A stretch of DNA of 64,000 nt from Blepharisma japonicum (lineage: Eukaryota > Ciliophora > Heterotrichea > Heterotrichida > Blepharismidae): assembly GCA_949751835.1 (NCBI GenBank), contig CATKHK010000046.1:1-64000 (forward strand). The letters are read 5' to 3'. The position numbers were made by a program, and so were the translations under genes. Positions 11,640 through 22,997 of this stretch are shown piece after piece; the first letter of the stretch is position 1, and each line of letters begins with the position of its first letter. The notes beneath the pieces are model-generated. The model worked only from the letters and a program-made list of their open reading frames with translations, did not search any database and was not told the DNA's origin.

Positions 11640-11960
11640 ATAAAATGTAAAATTTACTATTTGGGTGTCTATTCTTAGTTTAAACATGCTCGCTTTTGTA
11701 TTATTCCATTCGATCCTACCTTTAGTGAACACATTATAATGAAAACATCCTTCGTCTTGAAAATGCAAATTGTTTCATATATTTCATAAAAGTATTGTGG
11801 GTGTTCTAGATAAAATTTTTAATATATTAATAGGGAAATAAAACATGAAATATTCTGACCGATTATAACCCATCAATTGTATATTCATATTGGCCCTGAT
11901 ATTTTTCCTTCTTTCTCTGATAAATCAAAGTTTATTTTGTATACACATGTATTAAACGCT
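11640..11960 (-). pseudogene. C-terminal scrap of a USP gene
   Basis: Minus-strand sequence matches the last exon of the USPs (AGTGAACACATTATAATGAA corresponds to the YTAFT coding region, AACATGCTCG to the D-E-H-V region), but it is full of stops and shifts and lacks any 5' part. A paralogous scrap is at 26220-26500. The rest of 11960-12660 holds nothing I can name. Confidence 0.55.
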
Positions 11961-12660
11961 CATTTGTAAAATTGGATTGTGATTTATTAGGGCTGAAGAG
12001 GGAAAATATTCAATATAATAACTTTTGTATTGTATCTATTTTAAATTAAGAACTGCTGTTGTTAAGGTGTTGCAAATTTGATCTCGAGTGTAAATATAGG
12101 GAAATCTTTATGCTGGGGAAATATATGCACTCTTCTAAAATAGTGTAAAATCAACGCCTTATTTGGGGGTTCGAAAGAACCAGGGATTATAAATAAAGGG
12201 TTAAAATAGAGCCCGCCATTTAATTTTCAACTTAGCAAAAAGATCTTTAAAGATCAAAAGTGATCTTACAAAAAGAATTTGTCATGAGGAGTAATCATTT
12301 CAGCAAACAAAATTTTCCTTTAAGTTTAAAAAGACTGAAAAGAAATCTCAGGAGAGTAGAAATATGAAATATAGCAGTGAAATGGTCGCATAAAACACTA
12401 CAAAATTTATTTGGAAATACTTGAATTGAAGTAGGAATATTGATATCCGCTGTTTTGCTTTACAATTTGGAGCTGCAATACAACAACTATTTCAAAAGTT
12501 AAGATATCACAATAATTGGTGTTAGAAAATTGCAAATTTATGAAAATTTTGAGAGCCAATGCGAATCCTAAAATATTAATTTATGTCTATTATTACTAAA
12601 AATAATCTTTATTTGAATGATTTTTATTAATGATCTTAAGATAACGTGCAACTACACATT

Positions 12661-14652
12661 TTATTTACATAAACCTTCTTTTCTGGAATAAAAGGTTAAG
12701 TGCACAACATGAGGGTCTAATTTTCTTGTTTCAACATGCTCGTCATTGTATTCATTCCACTCATTTCCATCCCTTGTAAAAGCTGTGTAATGAAAACAGC
12801 CTTGATCTTGATAATAGCAAATAGCTCCATACATATAATAATATTCTTGATTAATATAGAGTGTTTCTGCAATATTATCAGGGGGAGTTGGGAAATAAAG
12901 TACCAGATAGACTGGCCAATCAATATTTTTCAGTTCAATATTCATATCAACTTCTTCTCTGCAGTCATTGCAAATTAATTTTTGTTTTGAACTATGATAA
13001 TGCCTTAGGTTTCACAAATAATTCGCTATTGAATCTTTATGCTGAGAAGGAATTATTAGAAATGTTTGGATGTCATTGTACTGAGATTGGTGCTTGCGCC
13101 AGTTATTGCAAGTGAATTCCTGATGAAATCCAATAGAGAATAAGTCCAGGGATCCCCCATCTTCCTCAATTTTGCTTAAAATCATGTTAAAAACTTCTTT
13201 AACATCTTGCTGAGTATAAGCCTCAATCTAAATAATTTTTACATTTGAATATGTCTCTATCAAATTTTCACGGAAATTTTGTATTAAATTGGCAATTATT
13301 TTAGAACTGTTTTCATTATGTATTTCAGCCAAAAGTGTCGCCAAAGAACTGCAAAACAGAGACTTTGTATTTTTAATTTTTTTTATGAAATAAGGAGAGC
13401 TTGCAAAAATTTGCAAAAGAGAATTTAAATAGCAGGTGTTTCCAAAGTTAGGCAGTCCATGTTTTCTGTTTGGAAGCAATCTAATTATTTCATTTTCTTG
13501 ATTGAAACTTTGTTTTGAATAATTGATTTTGTTTAATTCTTCCTCAAGGGTTTTACACTTTTCTTGCAAAATTTGATTGTTATTAAAGAATTCTGCATTT
13601 GCCTTTATTAAATTTTGATGGATACTTTCATTTTCTGAAATTAAGCTTTTAAAGGTAGAGTTTTCAGCTTCTATAGAATTTATTTTATCTTTTAAATCCT
13701 CAAGATTTTGTTTAAGTTGGTTAATAGCTTGAGTATTATTTTGCTTTATGGCTTTAGACTGATAAATTTCTGTGTCTTTTTCTTTTATTATTTGTATAAG
13801 GTTATTTTTCTCGATTTCAAGAGATTCGCACATTTTTTTCAATGACTTATTTGATTCTTCTAATTCTTTTTTATTGTTTTTATATTGCTCTATTAATTCT
13901 TCATCGCTATTAATAATTGTCTCTAATTTTTCAATTCTTTTATTCAAGTTTTCTATTATTGTTTTGTCTTCATTTAATTTTTCAATTATTTCATTATTTT
14001 CTCTTTCAAGTTTGACTTTTGTTTCCTCATCAAAATTACTTCTTGAAGATTCATGATATTTAAATAAGTTTTCACCTCACTTAGTAAAATATGATATATT
14101 GTGCAATGCTTTATATCTATATTCTCTGGAAATATTTTCAAGCCACAAGAATTTAACAAAAAATTGTGGAGTCACTTTGCAATAGTAAAAATAATAAGGC
14201 TCAGAATTTTGATAAGTATAATTACCCAAGTGTACTTCATTCCAGCTCCCATTTTTCCAATTGCATAAAATTTTTCCATTTCAAGAAAGTGCTGCAACAA
14301 GAAAATAGAAGTAGCAATTATCTTTGGCTACAGCTGAAACGTTTTCTTCTGGTTTACTTTTTATTATCAGAATTTCATTATTTGAACAACGAAGCCTGCC
14401 TTGCTCTGGTAAATTTATTAAATCGCTTTCTTTACAAGAAATCATTCATCCATTATGTGCTAAAACTTTTGCAAGATTTATAGACTGATAACTTTGATAT
14501 CCTTCGCTTCATTGATAAACATAATTAATTCTGCTTAAGATAGTGTTCAGATCTTCCGAAGATCTATCAGGAAATTTGAGATCAACAAATTCTCTAAGAG
14601 AATATGTGAGGTTTAGAGCAATTGTCAAATTTCATTCTATCGAGTCTGACAT
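12661..14652 (-). CDS. USP3: coiled-coil ubiquitin-specific protease (C19)
   Basis: The 658-residue protein is encoded in exons 14652-13243 and 13227-12661, with 15-nt intron 13228-13242 (GTAAAAATTATTTAG). Order of parts: N-terminal domain 1-200 (YFLVAALS, YYFYYCKV), coiled coil about 205-390, Cys box GLPNFGNTCYLNSLLQIF with Cys near 407, TQQDVKE, zinc half-site ICNDC, His box FHYTAFT, WNEYND. At least seven in-frame UGA codons fall at Trp positions; no UAA or UAG occurs before the end. It is the duplicate of USP4, with most differences in the coiled coil. The ATG lies 6 bases after a TTTATAGAATC element. Role: removal or maturation of ubiquitin or a UBL, inferred from the family. Confidence 0.9.
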
Positions 14653-14657
14653 TTTTA

Positions 14658-14668
14658 GATTCTATAAA
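14658..14668 (-). promoter_or_regulatory. Upstream TTTATAGAATC element of USP3
   Basis: TTTATAGAATC on the coding strand ends 6 bases before the ATG, the same position as in USP4. Confidence 0.45.
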
Positions 14669-14677
14669 AATTATTAT

Positions 14678-14920
14678 TTAATTTTAGGCCTATTTCATAT
14701 ATTTTTTGATATATCTAATAATTTTTTAATCCCATGCAGGGGTTCTTGTAGAGAACTTACTCTCTTAATTCTCACATTTCTTTCCATTTAAAAGGACCAA
14801 TAAATTATTTAATTCTTTCTCAAATATACCACCTGCGATCCTTTCAAAAAGAGAAGCTATCTCTTGCTCGTAGTAGTGATTTGAACATTATAAGATGATA
14901 GTATCGTTAATATTCTATAT
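14678..14920. other. 243-bp TA-flanked insertion in one duplicate
   Basis: The second copy of the duplication reads TTATTAT-AACTAATTT without interruption at about 29240. Copy 1 has 243 extra bases there, bounded on both sides by TAT. No terminal inverted repeat is obvious to me. Its minus strand has a short open reading (S-L-F-E-R-I-A-G-G-I-F) of unknown meaning. Candidates are an internal eliminated sequence, a mobile-element relic or a deletion in copy 2. Confidence 0.55.
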
Positions 14921-14994
14921 AACTAATTTACAATTTTATGAGTAAATAATTTTATTTTAAGTAATATAGAGATGTGATTGGTAGGAATTCTAAA

Positions 14995-15245
14995 GAGTCA
15001 TACTTATTTTTAAGAAAACGCTAAATATGCAGGTTTAATGCTTTTGTCTCAGCACATTCATCATTATATTGACTCCATTCGTTTACTCTTTAGTGTCCGC
15101 TGTATAATAAAATCATTCCTCATCTTAATAGAGCATATAGTTCCATACATTTCATTTTTTCTTTATTATTCATTCAGAGAGATTCTAAAATTTTATTTAA
15201 GGATTTTAGAAAAAGCACCAGATAAGCAAGCAAGCCTACGTCTTT
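14995..15245 (-). pseudogene. C-terminal scrap of a USP gene
   Basis: This matches the USP last exon around the His box and WNEYND coding region but with frame breaks; there is no 5' part. Paralogous scraps occur at 29340-29540 and 36235-36430. Confidence 0.5.
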
Positions 15246-15339
15246 TAGGGCTATATCAATTAAGATTTAGCTTTTTGGTATAATTCTTAGAAATAAAAAT
15301 GCACTTAATACATGAAGGATTTTTCTTTTGTTTACAAAA

Positions 15340-15800
15340 TAAACTTTTGTTGACTCTACATTTTCTTTTTTTCTGCCTATCCTCTTCAAGATGGCTCAGA
15401 GACTAATTGAAACCACCATTGGATCAGATTACTTGATTCACAGTGTGCTGGCCCATTCTTTTTACTTTTGAATAGCAAGTGAGAACTCCTGTGGCTGTGC
15501 AGGTAAGGCCTGACTAGCAAGTATGCCAATAAACAGGGTTCATATAAAAAAGAACTGATTTTATTTAACAAAAATTATTTTTGGTTCCAAAAGCAAAACA
15601 ATAATGAATTATAAATATTCATGAAAAATCTATACTTGGAAAAGATCTCAATACATGAATTTGCTGTAGATTTAATTCTACACTCTAAAAATGTAGTATA
15701 AATAAAGAAAGAAATCGCATATATCAATTTTCTGAATTTCTCAGATAAGAAGCTGTTTTTAAGCGAATCAGAGAGATTATAAATGAAAATCACATTTTCG
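15340..15800. repeat. Conserved spacer repeat present four times
   Basis: A segment beginning near GCCTATCCTCTTCAAGATGG and ending past TATTCATGAAAA recurs at about 29690-30060, 32925-33300 and 36525-36880, always downstream of a USP gene of the minus-strand array. Conservation is higher than in the neighbouring spacer in the first two copies. No continuous frame survives in all copies; it could hold a non-coding RNA or be passive spacer copied with the genes. Confidence 0.45.
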
Positions 15801-16129
15801 TAAGCAGAAAAATTCGAAGCTAATAATAATTCAAATTTTATTTTTAAAATAAAAAACGATTTATTTTAGTAAATTCAGTTTTTATCGTAGCCATGAAAAA
15901 ATTTTCGATTAGCATTGAGGAAGGTACCATGAAGATTATTTATATAGAGTTTAAATTTTATCTTAATTTAATTAGACTTATCTATATTTTTGATAAATTT
16001 ATGTAATTAGATTAATGCATTAATTTGCACAAATATGAATTAAAATAGCTTTTATTAGACTTAGAGCTATATTAATGATCATAAGAAGTCTAACGATACA
16101 TTAGGGATGTCTTTTGTAGTAAAATGCTA

Positions 16130-17997
16130 AATATAAAAAGCGATAGTCTATTCTTTTCGTTTCAACATGCTCATCATTATATTCATTCCAGTCATTTTCA
16201 TCTTTAGTAAATGCTGTATAATGAAAACGGCCTCCATCTTGATAATAGCAAATAGCTCCATACATTTCATAACTCTGAGAATATAAAATGACGCTTTCTG
16301 TAATATTATTAGAAGGAGTAGCTGAATATTTTTATCAACTTCTATTTTGCAATCTCTACAAAATAGCTTTTGCTTTGAACTATAATAGTTACTTAGATTT
16401 CAAAGATAATTAATAACCGAACCCTTATGCTGAGTAGGAATTATTAGAAATGTTTGGATGTCATGATACTGAGATTTATGCTTATGTCGACTATTACAAG
16501 TGAATTCCTGATGAAGTCCAATAGAAAATAAGTCAATATTTCCTTCATCCTCTTCAATTTTGCTTAAAATCATGTTAAAAACTTCTTTAACATCTTGATG
16601 AGTGCAAGCCTCAATCTAAATATTTTTTCATTTGCATTGATCGCTATCAAATTTTGACGGAAATTTTGCATTAGATTGCTGATTGTTTTTAAGCTGTTAT
16701 CCTTAATCATGCCGTCTAAAAGTAGTGACAAAGAATTACATAAAGGAGAATTTATAGATTCAACTTTTCTTGCGAAGAGGGAGTGCTTGCAAAGATTTGT
16801 AAAAAAGAATTTAAATAGCAGGTGCTTAAAAAGTTAGGCAGCCCATGCTTTCTGTTTGGAACCAATTTAATTATTTCATTTTCTGGGTTGTAGATTATTT
16901 GTGATTTATTTCTTCAAGATCTTTGAGTTTTTCTTCTAATTGTTTATTTTTTTCTTTGGCTTCACCAAGTTCAGTATATCTTTGTGAAAGAGCTTCATTT
17001 AAAATGTTAAGGGCTTTTATTATCTTATTTTTTTCAGCTTCTTTAGCATCAAGATCTAGTTTTAATTGTTCAATAGTTTCAATATTAGGATCATATATCT
17101 TTCATTTCATTTTTCTCTTTATCATACATATTGCTTAGAATATTCACTTGCGATTGAGAGTTTGATTTAAGCTGCTGAATTTCTATTTTAAGCAGCTCGT
17201 TATTGATTTTAATTCATTTATTTGATCTTGGCAGTTTTCGTGATTTTTTAATTTTTCTTCTAATTCTGCTGTTTTTGCTTTCAACCTTTCAATGATTAGC
17301 TTATTTTTCTTATTTTCTTCTTTCAATCTCTCGACAAATTCATTATTTTCGCTAGCAAAGGTGTTTTTAGTTTCTTCGTAAATGGCACCTCTATTAGGTG
17401 AGACATTATAATTAGAGGTATTTTCGTGGCTTCTATTATAATTCCATATGCTTTCCAAAACTTTATAATTTTCTTGATATGTAGTTGGGTAATATTCAAA
17501 TCTTAGATATTTATGTATTCTTCTTGGATTCATTTTACAATAATAAAAATAATAGAGCTCGTTTCCTATATGTTCTTTCTCAAAATCGTATTTTCATGCT
17601 CCATCCTTCCAATAAATAAGACTGTTCCCATTACATGAAAGTACTGCTACAAGAAAATAGCTACTATATCCTTCTTTTATTATTGTTGATATATTTCTTT
17701 CTGGGTAGCCTTTTATTATTAATATTTCGCCTCTAGCACAAAGAAGTTTATCTTGAACCCCCATACGTATTAATTTTTCATCCTTTCAAGAAGCTATTCA
17801 ATTATTTCTTTTCATGCTTTGAAAAGCTTTTTAAAATATTCATTTCGATAATCATCGTTTACCCTAAAATATATTCTCGAATGCGCTAGACCATCATCAA
17901 TATCAGACTCAATGTTGGGAGAAAAATCTATAAATTCTCTAAGAGAGCTAGTAAGATATCGTGCAGTATCAAAATATCAATATATATTATCTTGCAT
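16130..17997 (-). pseudogene. Broken coiled-coil USP gene (partner of USP5)
   Basis: It aligns from its ATG at 17997 to the C-terminus with USP5 (30421-32391). The N-terminal part meets a TAG after about 70 codons because of an indel. The coiled coil is shifted near 17180, the Cys box has changed from F-G-N-T-C to F-L-S-T-C with a one-base loss just downstream, and about 50 bases are missing before the His box. It cannot encode an active protease. It keeps the TTTGTAGAATC element upstream (18012-18022). Confidence 0.85.
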
Positions 17998-18011
17998 TTA
18001 AATATTATTAG

Positions 18012-18022
18012 GATTCTACAAA
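18012..18022 (-). promoter_or_regulatory. Upstream TTTGTAGAATC element, broken USP
   Basis: The same element as before intact USP5 and USP6 is retained upstream of a decayed gene. Confidence 0.35.
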
Positions 18023-18324
18023 TATTAATTTGGAAATTAAAATTCTTTAAAATTGGATGATAAATCTAGATTGATATAAATCATAATAACTAATTTGGCT
18101 AGTTATTAAATGATAAACTTATTATTGTTGAAAGATTTAGATTGATGAAGAAGCCTTGTATCATTTCATACTGGCTTTTTCGTCAATGCTAGATAAATTG
18201 CCAACTCTGCCCTGAAATATTTTCTAGGAATACTTAAAATATGTTCTGTCTAATCAGTACTTCTTATTTATAGTCATATTAATGCTAAACTATCTGATTG
18301 ATATCGGCACAAAATTTAAAGCTA

Positions 18325-19058
18325 CAGTCTCTCAGCATGTATCAATATTTTTGTATTGTTCTCTTTAAAATCATGTAAAATTGTCGAAAAAGAGTCAAGA
18401 TCTATTCAATATATCAACACATTTTTATTCCATCCTGAAATCAAAATATTTCCATTAAATATTACACTATACGAAGTCATCATCATTTGGCATTCCTCAA
18501 ACAATAGACATTTCTGTTAAAATAGATAGCTGATGAGCATGCACAAGGAATTTCAGGTAGTAATAATCAAGTTCTATAATCATTATCAAATATCAGGGTT
18601 GTCTCTGTATAATGCCACTGCCATAACAGAATAATTCGCTATTGGAAGTTGAGCAATACAAGTACGTCCCCATATTGTTATATTTCCTAGCACCTTAGTC
18701 TCTTTCTTTGCTTTCAGTATCATAAATAGTAAAAACAGCTAAATCATGCATGCAATCAATAAAATAAAGAGATGTGATGTGATGGTAAGCATTGACATAT
18801 TCTTGATAAGCTTGGCTTAGAGACAAGTCAGAGGCAGAGTCTAAATTTCATAAAGTGAGTAAGTTATCCTGAATTCTTGCTCTATTTCTGGGTCATTATT
18901 GGTTGCAATTAAAATTGCAGAAGATTTAGCATTTAGCTGTTGATCATTTTATAAATTAGATCATGATTAAATTTATTTTGAGACCATTTTGTTACATTAG
19001 AGACTGCTTCTAAAAACTGAAAACTAAGCAATTGAACTAAGCTAATACCTGAGCTTCA
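18325..19058 (-). pseudogene. Broken kelch-like propeller gene, copy C
   Basis: Shortened and shifted relative of the kelch gene at 22998-24038, recognisable from its start (M-K-L-R) through the GTACTTGCATTGCTC-like segment to the I-D-L-D-S-F-S-T-I coding region. Several indels and internal losses are present. It sits head to head with the broken UBL at 19314-19809, as in copies A and B. Confidence 0.75.
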
Positions 19059-19313
19059 TTTATTTATATTTTTGAAAGCCTGATAAATATATTTACATTT
19101 TTATTGAAAAAAATTTCCAGTTAATTTATGAGGACTTAACAGTAATATTTTTTTCATCCAATTTAGTCGATGTTAACAAACAAACTTCTCAGGTCTTTAT
19201 CTTAAAAATCATTTAAATAAATTCTTTACTCACTTTTACTTTATAGAATATTCCATTTCATTATCATAATTCTAAAATTATTTTAAAATATTTTTGTTTC
19301 TTATAATTATAAA

Positions 19314-19809
19314 ATATCGAATCTGAAGATAAATGCAGTGATAAGAGACGGCGAAGTTCGCGAAATACTGCTACTAATAATTTATAATATTTGATTGCTA
19401 ATCTTTTCAGCAGGGAAATACATCAGAATCTTCCTTTTTTACCATCCATATAAAGACTTCAGAACTATCTAGTTGAGCATGCATTCCAAAAGACTTACCA
19501 ATAGGATTAGAATACCTTCGCAAGTCATGCTGACTCGCTTGCTACTTATTTCTACACGTTTTCAGCTAAGGGTCGTCCTATCTATACCAAGCAGCAAAAT
19601 TACATAATCCTTTATTCAGACAAGCTGAATTTTTATACTGAACTTTATGGATTTTTTCAGCAGATGCTTGAGTTCCAAGACAAAATTTAGTGATTTTGGG
19701 GAATAAGTGTTTATGCATAAATCCTTGCGGTAATATGGCTTTAGAGACGCTAGGAATCTATAACAATTGCAAGATAGTTGCTATATCTTCAATGAAAAGT
19801 TGCTCGATA
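19314..19809 (+). pseudogene. Broken ubiquitin-like modifier, copy C
   Basis: The first 50 bases and the last 130 match the intact UBL at 24295-24543; between them lies about 250 bases of foreign sequence starting CTGCTACTAATAA, at the same site as the copy A insertion. Part of the insert reads F-S-A-K-G-R-P-I-Y-T-K, reminiscent of the first longin strand of Mon1-type proteins. That resemblance is weak evidence of captured coding sequence. Confidence 0.6.
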
Positions 19810-19916
19810 ATAAACTTTGAATGATTATAAATAAATTCAGCTTATTTTTTATGGTCTTATTTAATTTATACAAATAGACTTTTAGCATTGCTTTAGATAA
19901 TCCAGCTTACTTAGCT

Positions 19917-22562
19917 TCATTTTTTTTCAAGGGCCAATTCTTTATTATTGTAAAATTCCTCATTTCTAGGATTTTGATTGATTGCTTTATTATAGCACTC
20001 GACTGCTTCTTCTTTTCTTCCTAAATCAGCAAGAGCCAATCCATTACTAAAGTAAAAAATAGCTTTGTTAGAGTTTAGCTTGATTGCTTGATTATAGCAC
20101 TCGATTGCTTCTTCTTTTCTTCTTAAATCAGAAAGAGCCAATCCTTTTTTAAAGTAAAAATCTCCATTTCTAGGATTTAGCTTGATTGCTTGATTATAGC
20201 ATTCGATTGCTTCTTCTTTTCTTTCTAAATCAGCAAGAGCCAATCCTTTACTAAAGTAAAAATCAGCACTATTAGAGTTTAGCTTGATTGCTTGATTAAA
20301 GGACTCGATTGCTTCTTCTTTTCTTCCTGTGTCAGCAAGAGCCAATCCTTTATTATTGTAAAAATCTTCATTTCAAGGATTTAGCTTGATTGCTTGATTA
20401 AAGGACTCGATTGCTTCTTCTTTTCTTTCTAAATCAGCAAGATCACATCCTTTATTATTATAAAAATTTTCATTTCTAGGATTTAGCTTGATTGCTTGAT
20501 TATAGCACTCGATTGCTTCTTCTTTTCTTCTTAAATCAGAAAGAGCCAATCCTTTATTAAAGTAAAAATTATCATTGTTAGAGTTTAGCTTGATTGCTTG
20601 ATTATAGCATTCGATTGCTTCTTCTTTTCTTCCTAAATCAGCAAGAGCTAATCCTTTACTAAAGTAATAAATATCTTTGCTAGAGTTTAGCTTGTTTGCT
20701 TGATTATAGCACTCGATTGCTTCTTCTTTTCTTCCTAAATGAGCAAGAGCCAATCCTTTATTAAAGTAAAAATCAGCATCGTAAGAATTTAGCTCGATTG
20801 CTTGATTATAGCACTCGATTGCTTCTTCTTTTCTTTCTAAATCAGCAAGATCACATCCTTTATCATTATAAAAATTTTCATTTCTAGGATTTAGCTTGAT
20901 TGCTTGATTATATCACTCAATTGCTTCTTCTTTTCTTCCTAAATCAGCAAGAGCTATTCCTTTATTAAAGTAGCAAAAAGCATCGCTAGAATTTAACTTA
21001 ATTGCCTTATCATATCGCTCTATTTCTCCAAGCTTTTTTCCCAAATCTCAAAGAGTGAATCCTTTTTGAATGTATGCTGATGCGTGTTTTGAATAGAGCT
21101 CGAAGATTTGATTATAGCATCCTATTCCTTCGAGATTACTATTTTTTATTCTTATAGCTACATTCTCATCATAATAAGCAATCTCAGTAAGAGATTTTCG
21201 ATTAAGATCAAACTTATAGTATTCCCTAGCATGCTCATCAATGATTGAGATGTAAATTCCTTCTTTATTATATGAACAATAAACTTGAGAAATATCATGA
21301 TCTATTGCTGAATTAGCGATTTGATGCCACGTATATTCATCTCAAACTTCGCTTTCATAAATAAACCCAGACCATTCAATCAAATACAGCCTCTCTGTTC
21401 CATTTATCAGGATTTTTCTATATTCATTTGAAAAATGATAAGGAACTGTCGTAAAAGAGTCGATTTCAATTGAGTATAGCAAAAGTTTTTTTTTTAGATC
21501 CCTAGAAATCAAAATCTTCTCATTAAAAATTGCACTAAGGCAATTGTAATTGATATCTTGTGGTATAAGAGCTAATGGAACTCAAAGATTTTTATCTATA
21601 TCGAATCTAATAGATGTGGGGGGTGTGCCATCCATATATTTACCAAAACAATAAACAGATCCTTTGAAATGAATAGCTGTTTTGAATTCAAATTCCATTT
21701 CAGATACCACTCGAACTCCATAATTTCTATCAATTATGCAGGCCCAGAAATCTTCAGATGCACAAAAAAGCTCACCGCACGAAAGTTGTACAATGAATAA
21801 ATTTTTTGAACAACGTATTTCATATGGAATTTCCAATGCTTTAGCTTGCTCTGTTTCATTTTCAGTGTCATATATCAATAAACTATCTCTTTCCTCTATT
21901 GTGCCAATAAGATAGAGAGATGTGATCTGATGGTAAGCATCAGCATAATCTTGAAAAGCTTGGCTAACTGATGCCTTAGAGGTTTGACTCTGAATTTCAT
22001 ACTGAAAGCAAGTCCTCCTAAACTCTTGCTCTATTTTTGGGTTATTAGGCATACTCAAGATGGGATATTTTTTCGCTTTTAATTTGCAAAGTTTCCAAGA
22101 AATATTTAGACTATTATATACTTCTAAGACATCTGGAGCTTCATCTCTCACTCCATCAGCATCGGCTTCTAAGGCACTAAGATTGTATGATTGACCTTTC
22201 TCTTTTTTTGAAGTTTGAGAGATCTTTTCAATTAAGCTGATATTTTTTTCTAAATCAGAATTCAGTTTACTCATAGTATCTTCAAGGCTATTTCTTGAAT
22301 TGTAAAGATTTGGCCTAAAAGTAGAAGAGATGATCTTCCTCAGCTTCTTTATCTTGGACTTTTCTTTTAAAAGAAATCTGAGAATGTCATCTTTGGTCCC
22401 TTCAGAAGGCTCTACAAAAATAGAATCAAAGGTATGAGTTCTGTTGGGAAGTTTAAGGTGAGCCACAAGATGAAATTCGCAGCTATAAGTATCAAAAGAC
22501 AAGCATTGACATATATACTTTACTTCGAGTTCGCAACCCTGTTTATAGCATTGATGCAACAT
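19917..22562 (-). CDS. B-box, coiled-coil, kelch-like propeller and TPR protein
   Basis: An 881-residue single open frame if UGA is Trp; the UGAs fall in W-V-P-L-A, V-W-D-E-Y, T-L-W-D-L, I-E-W-Y-N-Q and P-W-N-E-D, positions where neighbouring repeats have aromatic or equivalent residues. Parts: B-box-like zinc site 5-43, coiled coil about 65-130, a kelch-type beta-propeller about 150-480 (V-Y-C-F-G-K, R-L-Y-L-I-E), then about 11 TPR units of 34 residues with the consensus G-R-K-E-E-A-I-E-C-Y-N-Q-A-I-K-L-N-P. It shares its propeller with the shorter kelch gene at 22998-24038. Role inferred: scaffold or substrate adaptor in ubiquitin or UBL attachment. No RING or U-box is seen. The start ATG at 22562 matches the one at 427. 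Confidence 0.85.
19930..21060 (-). repeat. 102-bp tandem array encoding about 11 TPR units
   Basis: The segment recurs every 102 bases (34 codons), with a nearly invariant core coding for K-E-E-A-I-E. Adjacent units alternate between N-P-R-N and N-S-N endings, suggesting expansion by multi-unit blocks and recent homogenisation. Confidence 0.9.
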
Positions 22563-22997
22563 ATTTTATGAAAGCTTACTAAGCTAATATGAAATTTATC
22601 CTGAAAACTAGGCTATTAAAATTTGGAAAATAAATATATATTATTTTAAAATAAAATCATCAAAAAAATTAAATTTGAATAATTTTTTTAATATTAGATT
22701 TAAGTTTTTAGACTATTTAATAAGGTCCAAAAATGTCAAAATTAGAGATTTTAAATCATTATCATAAAAATCCTCAATGAGACATTTTTAAAGTGAAGTC
22801 ACAATTCTTGCTTAAAGTTAAACTTAACTACATAAGAAGGCGCAATCTGAAAACAAAATTGGAAAGCTAGCCTTAACTAGAATAGATTTATTGAAGACGG
22901 AAGTTTAATATGAGTTAACTAAATTTCATAATTCTAAAACAATTCGTATAAGCTGGTAAAGATTTATACATTAATATCAATAATCAGAATATTATTT

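Larger units (their letters stand above)
11520..18130. repeat. 6.6-kb segmental duplication, copy 1 (partner 26119-32530)
   Basis: From GCCTTAAATGGAAAATTCAT onward the order spacer, USP C-terminal scrap, USP gene, spacer, second USP and its upstream spacer recurs at 26119-32530. USP3 pairs with USP4, and the broken USP at 16130-17997 pairs with USP5. Copy 1 has a 243-bp insertion at 14678-14920 absent from copy 2. Confidence 0.85.

Noticed and set aside
13772-14056. Open frames on the plus strand rich in Ser/Phe/Ile opposite the USP coiled coils (also 28337, 31271, 34518, 41689, 46668)
   Set aside because: They are antisense images of Lys/Glu-rich coiled-coil codons and vary with the coding strand.
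15340-15560. tRNA or snoRNA gene in the conserved spacer repeat
   Set aside because: I could not fold a cloverleaf, and boxes C and D are not at proper spacing.
19930-21060. CRISPR-like array from regular 102-bp repeats
   Set aside because: The repeats are coding TPR units without unique spacers, in a eukaryotic gene.
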